A stretch of 64,000 bases of DNA, taken from contig DDKS01000020.1 in the NCBI GenBank assembly GCA_002340095.1, positions 1 to 64,000 of the forward strand. The letters run 5' to 3'. The position numbers and the translations under genes are program-made. Shown in pieces: positions 1-7,535 of this stretch (position 1 is its first letter; every line of letters starts with the position of its first letter). Below the pieces are notes generated by a model that was not told where the DNA came from, made no database searches, and worked only from the letters and a program-made list of their open reading frames with translations. This DNA comes from Betaproteobacteria bacterium UBA2592 (GTDB lineage Bacteria; Pseudomonadota; Gammaproteobacteria; Burkholderiales; Rhodocyclaceae).

Positions 1-161
1 AAACCTCAGTTAAACCACAGAGGCACAGAGACGCCGAGGAAAAACAAAGACTTGTCCTGGAGGGCCTGGTCACTTTCTGGGTGTGCGTGGAAGAAAATGC
101 AAGCCACTGTTTTTTTGAAGCTCTCTGTGTCTTTGTGTCTCTGTGGTGAGGTTTTTAGGTT
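1..161 (-). repeat. Dispersed ~160-bp repeat, copy A (inverted relative to copy B)
   Basis: Read on the minus strand, this stretch aligns along its whole length with 44961-45123. Shared blocks are CCTCACCACAGAGACACAAA at one end, a central segment around CTCCAG..CAAGTCTTTG, and CGTCTCTGTGCCTCTGTGG at the other. The two ends are imperfect inverted repeats of each other (ACCACAGAGACACAAAGAC against ACCACAGAGGCACAGAGAC), so a single strand can fold. It may continue left of the window. A 63-codon reading frame crosses it but is interrupted in copy B, so it is probably not a gene. Bases 162-277 hold nothing recognisable. Confidence 0.85.
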
Positions 162-277
162 CATATCAGTTGCTCCACCGCGCGTCGCGCGACCCACGAC
201 GCATGAAACAGAGGTTAAATAGCGTTGCGGCGTCCGGCAAAGAGGTCGGTTCGTACTTGGTGTGTTGAACCCGTATG

Positions 278-1993
278 TCAGAAGGGCAGAGCCAGGGCAA
301 AGTGCAGGTGCCAGCTATCGCCATAGGCGATGTCCACCCCCAGGGGGCCGGCGGGGCTCTTCCAGCGGGCACCCAGGCCGTAGCCCGTTTTCAGCTTGAA
401 GGTTTTCTTGTCGTCCCCGGCGTTGCCTGCATCCACGAAGGCGGCAATGCCCCAGGGGCTGTCTGCCAGCCAGTGGGTCAGTTCGGCACTCAGGGTGGTC
501 AGGTAGCGGCCGCCCAGTACGGCCTGGCCTTCCTGGACCCCCAGGCTCTGGTAGGAGTAGCCGCGCACGGATTGGGTGCCCCCGGCCCGGAACAGGAAGT
601 TCTGGGGAATGCCCTGGCGGCTCGGGGCCAGGATGATGCCCCCCTCGGCCCGCAGGCTCAGGGTGTTGCGGCTGCCCAGGGCCAGGCTGTGCTGGTGCTT
701 GCCATAGAGACGGACGAAATTCTGGTCCGAGACGGGTTTGATCGAGCCACCCAGTTGCACCTGGCTGGAATAGCCTTCCACCCGCTCGATCTGGCCCCGG
801 AAGGGCTGCCAGGTCCAGATGGAATTGAAAGTCAGCGCCCGGGTGTGGCGGCTTTCCATGTCCTGGGGCGTCTGTTTTTCCTCGATGTAACCCAGGTTCA
901 GGCTCAGGTCCACGCTGCCTTGCTGACGGGTGCGGCTGATGCCGAGGGACTGGGTCTGCAGTTTCAGGTTCTGGATGTCGGAACGTTCGAACAGCACCCC
1001 GAAGGCGTACTGGGACTGGTCCCGGGTGGGGGGCAGGAAAATGTCGGCGTAGGCGGATTGCTTCAGTTGTTCGAGACGGATGCCGCTGTTGAGCTGCCAG
1101 GCCTTGCGGAACAGGTCGGCGCTGCGGTAGTTCATTTCCACCCGGGCGCCGGTGTTGGAACTGAGGCCGGCCCCGAGGCCAAGCTGGTGGGGTTGCCGTT
1201 CCCGCAGCCGGATGCGCACCGGGGCGGTGAGGCTGCCGTCGGGGCCGGGCTCGGCGGCATCCGGGTCGATGCGGACCGAGACGGAATTGAAGTAGGGGGT
1301 GTTCTCCAGGCGGGTCTGCAGGGTCTGCAGGCGGCCTTCCTCGTAGGGATCGCCCGGTTCCACCTGGGTGTTGTAGCGCTCCACCAGGTCTGGTTTGTAG
1401 CGCAGCAGGCCGTCCAGCTTCAGTTCCCCGAAGCGGTAGGCCGGGCCGCTGTGGGCCGTGACTTCGAGCACCACCTGGCCGCTGTCCGCATCCACCTCCG
1501 CCTGGCTGTGGGTGATGCGGGCGGCGGGGTAGTCCCGTTCCAGCAGGGCTTGCAGCAGTTGTTCCTTGGCCTGGGTCCAGTCTGCCTGGCGAAAGGGCAG
1601 GCCGGGCTTCAGGGGCCAGGCCTCCAGCAGTTCCTGACGCCGGGTTTCGGGCACCAGGCCATCGATGTGGATGCGGATTTCCCGGATCCTGGCCCGGGAG
1701 CCGGGCCCGACCCGTAACACCAGATCCTCCAGGTTTTCGCCCTCCAGCTCCAGGCCCGGGTCGAAATAGCCTTCCGTGGCCAGCAGCTGGCGGCCTTCCC
1801 GGGCCAGGCGGGTCTGCAGGGCCTGCCGTTCGGCCTCGTCCCGCGGCGTTTCGAGCTGCAGGTGGCGTTGCAGCAGTGCTTCCAGGGGGGCCGGCGCGTC
1901 GATCCGGGGCGCCGCCGCCTGGGCCCAGGGGCAACTGCAGGCCAGGGCCAGGGCGGCGGGCAGGAGCCGGAAGGGCAGGGGAGGGGCGCGCAT
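278..1993 (-). CDS. tamA: Outer-membrane assembly factor TamA (Omp85/BamA superfamily)
   Basis: An Omp85-family outer-membrane protein with an N-terminal signal peptide (about 27 residues ending CPWAQAA), POTRA-type periplasmic domains over roughly residues 30-240, and a C-terminal 16-strand barrel of the surface-antigen/D15 type. The barrel contains the family-typical FRAGGTQSVRGYSYQSLG segment and ends in a hydrophobic Leu-Pro-Phe. TamA works with inner-membrane TamB in envelope biogenesis and autotransporter or lipid delivery. tamB usually follows tamA, but here the next 277 bases carry only a repeat. I start at the ATG at 1993 because it gives a normal signal peptide. An ATG at 2029 overlaps the upstream stop codon (ATGA) but would add an odd polar 12-residue tail. 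Confidence 0.88.
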   Translation of the reverse strand: MRAPPLPFRLLPAALALACSCPWAQAAAPRIDAPAPLEALLQRHLQLETPRDEAERQALQTRLAREGRQLLATEGYFDPGLELEGENLEDLVLRVGPGSRARIREIRIHIDGLVPETRRQELLEAWPLKPGLPFRQADWTQAKEQLLQALLERDYPAARITHSQAEVDADSGQVVLEVTAHSGPAYRFGELKLDGLLRYKPDLVERYNTQVEPGDPYEEGRLQTLQTRLENTPYFNSVSVRIDPDAAEPGPDGSLTAPVRIRLRERQPHQLGLGAGLSSNTGARVEMNYRSADLFRKAWQLNSGIRLEQLKQSAYADIFLPPTRDQSQYAFGVLFERSDIQNLKLQTQSLGISRTRQQGSVDLSLNLGYIEEKQTPQDMESRHTRALTFNSIWTWQPFRGQIERVEGYSSQVQLGGSIKPVSDQNFVRLYGKHQHSLALGSRNTLSLRAEGGIILAPSRQGIPQNFLFRAGGTQSVRGYSYQSLGVQEGQAVLGGRYLTTLSAELTHWLADSPWGIAAFVDAGNAGDDKKTFKLKTGYGLGARWKSPAGPLGVDIAYGDSWHLHFALALPF

Positions 1994-2025
1994 GCAGGGA
2001 TTGTATGCCTTGCTCCGGGCGCCGG

Positions 2026-2229
2026 TCATTCCGCCGTCTGGCGGTCCGGGGGGCGGTGCGGCGGTTTGGGCTGGAAGGTGTAGCAGGGGTGCCCGGTGGC
2101 TTCGGCCACATCGAGACCCGGCATGCGCCGGCTCTTGAAGTCCATGGCCCGGCAGCCGTAGGGAAAGCTCACATCATGGGTGATGTAGTGATGCACGCAG
2201 TCGCGGCAGATCGGGAGGCCGTCTGGCAT
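2026..2229 (-). CDS. Small conserved-looking Cys-containing protein, 67 aa
   Basis: A 67-residue protein of unknown function. It begins with a CRDC-type CxxC, followed by HHYITHDVSFPYGCRAMDF and another Cys in HPCYTF. Four cysteines plus nearby histidines suggest a small metal-binding fold. There is no signal peptide or membrane segment. It sits 21 bases after the ProQ gene and runs into tamA on the same strand, so the three are probably co-transcribed. The motif pattern looks like a family-level conserved hypothetical, but I cannot name the family with certainty. Confidence 0.7.
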   Translation of the reverse strand: MPDGLPICRDCVHHYITHDVSFPYGCRAMDFKSRRMPGLDVAEATGHPCYTFQPKPPHRPPDRQTAE

Positions 2230-2250
2230 GGGAAGCCCGCCCCGATGGGC

Positions 2251-2667
2251 CTACTTGCGGGAAAACTTCTCGGCCAGTTGCTGCAGCTTTTCCCGGCGCA
2301 GGCGTTCGGCTTGCGCCTCGCGGGCGGCCTTTTGCTGGGCCCGGCGCTCCTCGGCCTGCTTCTTCAGGCGCTCGCGGATGGTTTCGGCGGCATGTTGCCG
2401 GTGTTCTTCGGTGACTTCGCCCGCGACATTGCCATCCAGGTCGAAACGCTGGGTGGCCTTTTCCATGGCGCGCAGATAGCGCATGGAATGGGTGTGCAGG
2501 GAGAGGGCGATGCGCAGGACCTTCTTTTCCAGGCCCGGGATGCGTTCGAGCAGGGCCTTGTCGATGCCGATGGCCAGGGGTTGGCTGTCACGGAAGACCG
2601 GATACTGCTCCTGCAGGGATTTGAGCAGGGCGCGGGGGCTCTGGGCGGGGCTGGCAGGGGTGTTCAT
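2251..2667 (-). CDS. ProQ/FinO-domain RNA chaperone
   Basis: About 138 residues. The first ~95 form a ProQ/FinO domain: an LLKSLQEQYPVF helix, a PLAIGIDKALLERIPGL segment and SLHTHSMRYLRAM, typical of the concave RNA-binding face. The last ~40 residues are a highly charged Arg/Lys/Glu/Gln helix. Family members bind structured RNAs and 3' hairpins and act in small-RNA regulation. The ATG at 2667 is preferred; a GTG two codons earlier (2673) is possible. Shorter than E. coli ProQ, it lacks the C-terminal Tudor-like domain, like the minimal ProQ proteins of other betaproteobacteria. Confidence 0.88.
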   Translation of the reverse strand: MNTPASPAQSPRALLKSLQEQYPVFRDSQPLAIGIDKALLERIPGLEKKVLRIALSLHTHSMRYLRAMEKATQRFDLDGNVAGEVTEEHRQHAAETIRERLKKQAEERRAQQKAAREAQAERLRREKLQQLAEKFSRK

Positions 2668-2782
2668 CGACACGGAAAGGATAACGGTGGCAGGGGCCGG
2701 AAGGTTATCACAATAATCCGGCGCCGACGGGCATGGCGGCGGCGTCGGGGAGGGTTTTCCTGTTGCTGCAGGGGGGGCGGTG

Positions 2783-3802
2783 TCAGCCGTAGAGCCGTTC
2801 GATTTCCCGGGTCAGGGCGCTGCGGGGCAGCAGGTCTGCCAGGGGGTAGCGGAGCCGCAGGACCACCCCCTGGCGGGGATGGGGGGCGTGGAAGCGGAAA
2901 TGGCGGAAATGCACGTCCTCCCCCGGCTGGTCCGGACCCACCCGCTGATTGAAGCTGTTGATCCGGTAATCGAGGCCGTCCACCTCCACCAGACCTTCTG
3001 GCTCCATCAGGGTTGCCGCGATCCAGGCCAGGGTGTCATCCAGGGTCAGCAGGCGCTGGCGGGACTGGTTCAGGGCTTCCTGGCGCTCCCGGAGGCGTTC
3101 CGCCAGGCTGGCCAGCTGGGCCCCCTCCTCCCCCTGGGGGGCGCCGCCCTCCTCGCTGAACATGTCGCCGATGCCCTGGTGCTCCAGGTGGGCCAGCTGG
3201 GTGCGCAGCAGGGCGATTTCTTCCTGCAAGTCTGCCTGGTCTTCCTTCATGGCCGAGAGGCGGGCCAGGATTTCCAGGCCGAGCTGGTCGAACAGGGCCC
3301 AGCGTAGATCCTGGTCCAGAGCCGCAGCGCTGCTGCGGGGCAGGTAGACCCGGTGACGCTCGAAATTGAGGGTGATGATGGCCACGTCGTGCTGCAGGGC
3401 ATCGCCGTTCAGGGCGAGGCCGAAGCCCTGCCGTTCCCGTAGCACCGCGCCCAGGATGGCATAGAACACCGGCTCGCCCGGGTGCTGCCGGGCGTATTCC
3501 TGCACCGCAGGCTGGCGGCTGATGATCTGCTGTACCTCGTCATCCCGGGTGAACAGGGCGCGCAGCAGGGGCGACTCGCGCCAGTGTCCGGGGGCGGCAT
3601 CCTGGGGGGGCGGCAGGGTGGCGAGGGTGGCGTGGCAGAACTCCAGGGCTCGCTCCACGGCGGGCGCCAGGCGGGCGGGGGCTGACGCAAGCGCCTTGAG
3701 GCGCGGGTCGATGCGCTGGATCAGGCGGTCGATGCCCGCCTGGATGTCCGGGTTCGCGGTGCCTGCGGAAGAGCGGGAAAAGAGCCAGTCGAACAGTCCC
3801 AT
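2783..3802 (-). CDS. Conserved hypothetical protein with central coiled coil, 339 aa
   Basis: Not recognised as a named family. It begins with the hydrophobic stretch MGLFDWLF but has no clear signal peptide or membrane span, so it is probably cytoplasmic. The N-terminal ~190 residues are helical. Residues ~190-260 are rich in Leu/Glu/Gln/Arg (MKEDQADLQEEIALLRTQL, then LAERLRERQEALNQSRQRL) and should form a coiled coil. The C-terminal ~80 residues look like a beta-rich domain. It heads the group leading to proQ and tamA, with a 115-base gap to proQ. Confidence 0.75.
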   Translation of the reverse strand: MGLFDWLFSRSSAGTANPDIQAGIDRLIQRIDPRLKALASAPARLAPAVERALEFCHATLATLPPPQDAAPGHWRESPLLRALFTRDDEVQQIISRQPAVQEYARQHPGEPVFYAILGAVLRERQGFGLALNGDALQHDVAIITLNFERHRVYLPRSSAAALDQDLRWALFDQLGLEILARLSAMKEDQADLQEEIALLRTQLAHLEHQGIGDMFSEEGGAPQGEEGAQLASLAERLRERQEALNQSRQRLLTLDDTLAWIAATLMEPEGLVEVDGLDYRINSFNQRVGPDQPGEDVHFRHFRFHAPHPRQGVVLRLRYPLADLLPRSALTREIERLYG

Positions 3803-3895
3803 GGCGCTGGAGGGTGGAGGTCAGGCTCTCATTCTAGGGTTTTGCCGGGCGCGATGGGGCCTCGCGCCGGAAAACCGGGGGCATGGGAGCAGCGC

Positions 3896-5395
3896 TCAGG
3901 ACGCTGCGGCCAGCCACTGGTTCAGGCATTGGCGCGCCGCATCGGCGATCTCGCCGGCGCACATGCCCACCGGGCCGATGCCTTCCCGGACGAGCTGGTC
4001 GGCGGCCTGGCCATGCAGGTGGCAGGCCGCGAGCAGGGCTTCGGTGATGGGCCAGCCCTGGCCGAGAAGGGCGGCGAGCAGGCCGGTGAGCACGTCGCCG
4101 GAGCCGGCGCTGGCCAGGCCCGGGTTGCCGCTGGTGTTGATCCACCAGCAGCCTTCCGGGTCGGCGATGACGGTGCCGCAGCCCTTGAGGGCGACCCAGG
4201 CCCGGTAGCGCCGGGCCAGGGCCTGCGCCATATGGATGCGGTCCTGCTGGATGTCGGCGGCGGCCAGGTCCAGCAGCCGGGCGGCTTCGGCCGGGTGGGG
4301 GGTGAGCAGCACCGGGGCGCGGCGTTTGCAGATGGCGGCCTGCAGGCCTTCCTCGAAAGCCAGGATGTTGAGGGCGTCCGCATCCAGCACCAGGGGTACG
4401 TGGGTGGCCAGGGCGCGTTCGAGCAGTTCGGCGGCGTGGACGCTGCGCCCCAGGCCCGGGCCGCAGGCCAGGGCGGTCAGTTCCGCGTCGAAGATGCCCT
4501 CGGGCTTGCGCAGCATCAGTTCGGGCTGGACGAAATCCACCCCCGGTGCCTGAGGATCGAGCAGGCCGAGGAAGACCCGGCCGGCCCCGAGCTTGAGGGC
4601 GGCTCGGCCGGCGAGCAGCGGGGCGCCGATCATGGAGTGGGCGCCGCCGATGATGCCGACGCTGCCATGGCTGCCCTTGTGGCTGTTACGCCGGCGGGGC
4701 TGCAGGCAGTGGCGGAAGTCCTCGGGCTGCACCAGGGCGCCATCGGCCACCTGCTGCAGGGTGCCGCCCAGGCCCAGGTCGTGGATGCGGATCTCGCCGC
4801 AGCAATCCGGTCCATCCGCCGTGTACAGGCCGGGCTTGCCGGCGATGAAGCTCAGGGTGTGGCTCGCCTGGATGGCGACGCCGCGGCAGAAGCCGGAATC
4901 CGCGTCCAGTCCCGAGGGGCAATCCAGGGCCAGGAGCGGGCAGCGCAGGTGTCGGGCCAGCTTGTTGGCGGCCCTGACCAGTTCGGCGTATTCCCCTTCC
5001 AGCGGGCGGGTCAGACCGATGCCGAACAGGCCGTCCACGATCAGGCCGAATTCGGTTCCCGGCGGAATCTGCTCCAGGCAGCTGCCACCTTGTTCGATGA
5101 AACGCGCGTGGGCCTGACGGGCATCGGCCGGCAGGTTTTCGGCCCGGCCCTTGAACACCAGTTGCACGGCGATGCCCTGCCGGCGCAGTTCGGCGGCCAT
5201 TTCCAGGGCGTCGCCGCCGTTGTTGCCCGGGCCGGCCAGTACCAGTACGGGGGCGGGCTTGCCGGCCAGGAGCTGCCGGGCCCAGTCGGCGGCGGCGGCC
5301 CCGGCCCGGCCCATGAGCTTGTCCCGGGCATGGGCGGCTTCGATCTGCCGCAGGCTGGCGGAGAAATAGAGGGAGGTGGAGGGGCGGGTATCCAT
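3896..5395 (-). CDS. nnrD: Bifunctional NAD(P)H-hydrate epimerase / ADP-dependent dehydratase
   Basis: Repairs NADHX and NADPHX, the hydrated damage forms of NADH and NADPH. The N-terminal half (to ~residue 210) is the YjeF_N epimerase, with VLVLAGPGNNGGDALEMA and the LDCPSGLDADSG segment. The C-terminal half is the carbohydrate-kinase-like dehydratase, with HKGSHGSVGIIGG, LTPHPAEAARLL and the catalytic-loop signature NTSGNPGLASAGSGDVLTG. About 499 residues, the usual length for the fused enzyme. I start at the ATG at 5395 (MDTRPSTSLYFSAS). Longer readings upstream would run into the OmpA-like gene and add a low-complexity tail. Confidence 0.93.
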   Translation of the reverse strand: MDTRPSTSLYFSASLRQIEAAHARDKLMGRAGAAAADWARQLLAGKPAPVLVLAGPGNNGGDALEMAAELRRQGIAVQLVFKGRAENLPADARQAHARFIEQGGSCLEQIPPGTEFGLIVDGLFGIGLTRPLEGEYAELVRAANKLARHLRCPLLALDCPSGLDADSGFCRGVAIQASHTLSFIAGKPGLYTADGPDCCGEIRIHDLGLGGTLQQVADGALVQPEDFRHCLQPRRRNSHKGSHGSVGIIGGAHSMIGAPLLAGRAALKLGAGRVFLGLLDPQAPGVDFVQPELMLRKPEGIFDAELTALACGPGLGRSVHAAELLERALATHVPLVLDADALNILAFEEGLQAAICKRRAPVLLTPHPAEAARLLDLAAADIQQDRIHMAQALARRYRAWVALKGCGTVIADPEGCWWINTSGNPGLASAGSGDVLTGLLAALLGQGWPITEALLAACHLHGQAADQLVREGIGPVGMCAGEIADAARQCLNQWLAAAS

Positions 5396-5480
5396 GGCTG
5401 CAATGGGGCGGGCCGGTGCGAGCCTGCAGTTTAATGCATCCGGGATGGGGTGTGGGCCTGGGCCGCTGCCCACCGGAGCG

Positions 5481-5972
5481 TCAGCGGGGCAGGGGGACGA
5501 TGAAGAGTTCCACCCGCTTGCTGTCGAGCCGGCGTGCTTCCGGATGCTCCTCACCGAGGGGGGCGAGGCTGATCCGGTAAGAGGGCACGCCCAGTTCCAC
5601 CAGGCGGCGGCGGATGCGCTCCACCGCCGAAGTGGACAGGCTTACGTTCATTTCCCGGCTGCCGCCGCTTGGCGTGAAGCTTTCGAGGCGGATGACCAGA
5701 TCCCGGTTTGCCTTGATCTGGGCCGCGATCTTTTCCAGGGTGCTGTTTACCTGCCGGGGCAGGGGGCGGTTGCCGCTGTCCAGGTTGAAGACCGCGTCCG
5801 GTTCGGGGCGGGGAGCAGGGGTGGTGATGGTGGCTGCCGGTGCGGTCGTGGCGGGGGTGGCCTGGGGCGCCTGGGGCCGGGTGGCGCAGCCGGCCAGCAG
5901 CAGGACGGCCAGCAGGCAGCCGGAGAAAGAGGGTGGGAGTCGTTTAGCGCACATCGTCTGCATGTCTGCCAT
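5481..5972 (-). CDS. OmpA-like domain lipoprotein
   Basis: A 163-residue lipoprotein. A hydrophobic signal ends in the lipobox LLAGC (Cys about residue 30), followed by a Pro/Ala/Thr-rich linker (~32-58) and then a degenerate OmpA-type peptidoglycan-associated domain (VIRLESFTPSGG, STSAVERIRRRLVELGV, DSKRVELFIVP). It should anchor in a membrane and contact peptidoglycan. The canonical GHTD motif of OmpA/Pal is replaced by ESFT, so binding may differ. An internal ATG at 5954 gives a shorter signal peptide and is an alternative start. It lies 37 bases downstream of marR on the same strand. Confidence 0.8.
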   Translation of the reverse strand: MADMQTMCAKRLPPSFSGCLLAVLLLAGCATRPQAPQATPATTAPAATITTPAPRPEPDAVFNLDSGNRPLPRQVNSTLEKIAAQIKANRDLVIRLESFTPSGGSREMNVSLSTSAVERIRRRLVELGVPSYRISLAPLGEEHPEARRLDSKRVELFIVPLPR

Positions 5973-6009
5973 GTTCGGTTGGAGGCGGCGCCGCTCCCGG
6001 CTGCCGCCT

Positions 6010-6492
6010 TCAGATTTCGGAGAGGGGAATGTGCCGGCCCGTGTCCTTGGCCTGCAGGATGTCCAGCAGGTTGTCGAGGATGTCGTGCAGGCGGGTGAGG
6101 TTTTCTTCGGAGAGCTGGGTCAGGGCTTCGGGCAGCACGCCTTCCACCGGTTGGGGCGCCTGGCCGATGAGGCTGATCCCGGCCGGCAGCGGGTAGGGGT
6201 GTACCACGCGCTGGTCATGCTCGGAGCGACGTTTTTCCACTAGTTTCAGGTCCACCAGCCGTTCCACCAGATTGCTGGTGGTGGATTGGTGCACCGCCAT
6301 GGCCCGGGCCAGTTCCGAGACCCGCAGGCCCGGCTGGCGCACCACGACGGCCAGGGCCCAGAGCTGGGCGCCGCTGATGCGGCAGCTGGTTTCCACCTGC
6401 TGGAAGTGTTGCTTGACCGTGTTGAAGATGGAGCGGAACTGCTTGAGCACATCCATGGGCGTGGGGGAGGTGGAGGAATCGCTGGAGCTCAT
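6010..6492 (-). CDS. MarR-family transcriptional regulator
   Basis: A winged-helix regulator of about 160 residues. Residues ~10-95 carry the MarR fold: SGAQLWALAVVVRQPGLRV, then the recognition helix region SELARAMAVHQSTTSNLVERLVD, then the wing with VEKRRSEHDQRV. The C-terminal part (EALTQLSEENLTRLHDIL) is the dimerisation helix. The start ATG at 6492 is chosen because upstream in-frame codons encode an unlikely Pro/Ala-rich tail. It lies 76 bases downstream of the thioredoxin-like gene. The ligand and targets cannot be read from the sequence. Confidence 0.88.
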   Translation of the reverse strand: MSSSDSSTSPTPMDVLKQFRSIFNTVKQHFQQVETSCRISGAQLWALAVVVRQPGLRVSELARAMAVHQSTTSNLVERLVDLKLVEKRRSEHDQRVVHPYPLPAGISLIGQAPQPVEGVLPEALTQLSEENLTRLHDILDNLLDILQAKDTGRHIPLSEI

Positions 6493-6568
6493 GTCGTCGT
6501 GCGGGTCGATGGTTGTCGGAAAAGGCCGGGCAGCCTGAGGGGCCGCCCGCATCCTCCGTCTAACGCAC

Positions 6569-7420
6569 TCAGTTCAAAGTGGCTGACAAGGCGCGCCGAT
6601 ATTTTCGTACCAAGTCATCGTAATGCTCATTACTCCCGAGGGCCTCGAAGAATTCCAGCAGGGTGCGCCGGCCGGCGCCGTTGTCGAAGTGGCGGTCCCG
6701 CCGCACCACTTCCAGGGCGGCTTCCATGGCGGCCTCGTACTGGCCGTTGCCGGCCAGGGCGCGGGCCAGTTCCAGGCGGGCGGCGTGGTCGTCCGGGTTG
6801 TCATCGACCCTGGCCTGCAAGGGGGCGGTATCCACGGCATGGGCGGCCAGGGCCAGGCGGGCCCGGAGGGACTGGGCCCGGTCGGCTTCGGCGGTGTATT
6901 CGAGGCCCAGCAGTTGTTCGGCCTCGTCCTTGCGCTCCAGTTGCAGCAGGGCTTCCACCGCATCCAGGCGGGCGCCTTCGTCGTCGGGGTTTTCCTGGGT
7001 GGCCCGGATCAGGACCTGCAGGGCGCCGTTCCAGTCCCCGGCCTGGGCCAGGGCGGCGGCCTCGGCGCGCAGGTCGGCAGCGGGCGGGGGCACGAAACGG
7101 TCGAGGAAGGCCTTGAGTTCGCCCTCGGGCAGGGCGCCGGTGAAGCCGTCCACCGGCTGGCCGTTCTGGATCATGACCACGGTGGGAATGCTGCGCACCC
7201 CGAAATACTGGGCCAGCTCCGGGTTGGTGTCGGCATCCACCTTGGCGAGCAGGAAGCGGCCCCGGTATTCGTCGGCCAGCTTTTCCAGCAGGGGTTTCAG
7301 GGTCTTGCAGGGACCGCACCATTCGGCCCAGAAGTCCACCAGCACGGGGACTTCCATCGAGGCCTGCAGCACCCTGGCCTCGAAATCCTGGAGGGAAACG
7401 TCGAAGTGATATTCGGACAT
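6569..7420 (-). CDS. cnoX: Thioredoxin-TPR chaperedoxin (CnoX/YbbN type)
   Basis: The N-terminal thioredoxin fold (residues 1-110) has an intact WCGPC active site (C35, C38) and the cis-Pro segment RSIPTVVM. The C-terminal ~170 residues are helical TPR-like repeats (LAQAGDWNGALQVL, EALLQLERKDEAEQLL, ELARALAGNGQYEAAMEAALE). This matches CnoX/YbbN, a holdase that protects substrates during oxidative stress and hands them to GroEL. E. coli CnoX has lost the second active-site Cys, whereas this copy keeps both and may be redox active, as in Caulobacter. It is transcribed away from purL. Confidence 0.88.
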   Translation of the reverse strand: MSEYHFDVSLQDFEARVLQASMEVPVLVDFWAEWCGPCKTLKPLLEKLADEYRGRFLLAKVDADTNPELAQYFGVRSIPTVVMIQNGQPVDGFTGALPEGELKAFLDRFVPPPAADLRAEAAALAQAGDWNGALQVLIRATQENPDDEGARLDAVEALLQLERKDEAEQLLGLEYTAEADRAQSLRARLALAAHAVDTAPLQARVDDNPDDHAARLELARALAGNGQYEAAMEAALEVVRRDRHFDNGAGRRTLLEFFEALGSNEHYDDLVRKYRRALSATLN

Positions 7421-7473
7421 GGGAGGCTCGTCAGATTGAATGAATGGGCCGCCATTTTAGCCCGCTTCCGCCT

Positions 7474-7502
7474 CCTGAAGCCCGGAGAGTAACCGGTATA
7501 AT
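7474..7502 (+). promoter_or_regulatory. Sigma-70-type promoter of purL
   Basis: A perfect TATAAT at 7497-7502 sits about 34 bases upstream of the purL ATG. Around 7474-7480 lies a weak -35 (CCTGAAG) at 16-17 bases. The -10 is flanked by CCGG on both sides. Prediction only; the -10 match is the main support. Confidence 0.6.
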
Positions 7503-7535
7503 GCCGGGTTTTCCCATCCCGGTTTCCTTCCTGCC

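Noticed and set aside
6..197. 63-codon ORF inside repeat copy A
   Set aside because: The frame is interrupted in copy B and the sequence is better explained as a structured repeat.
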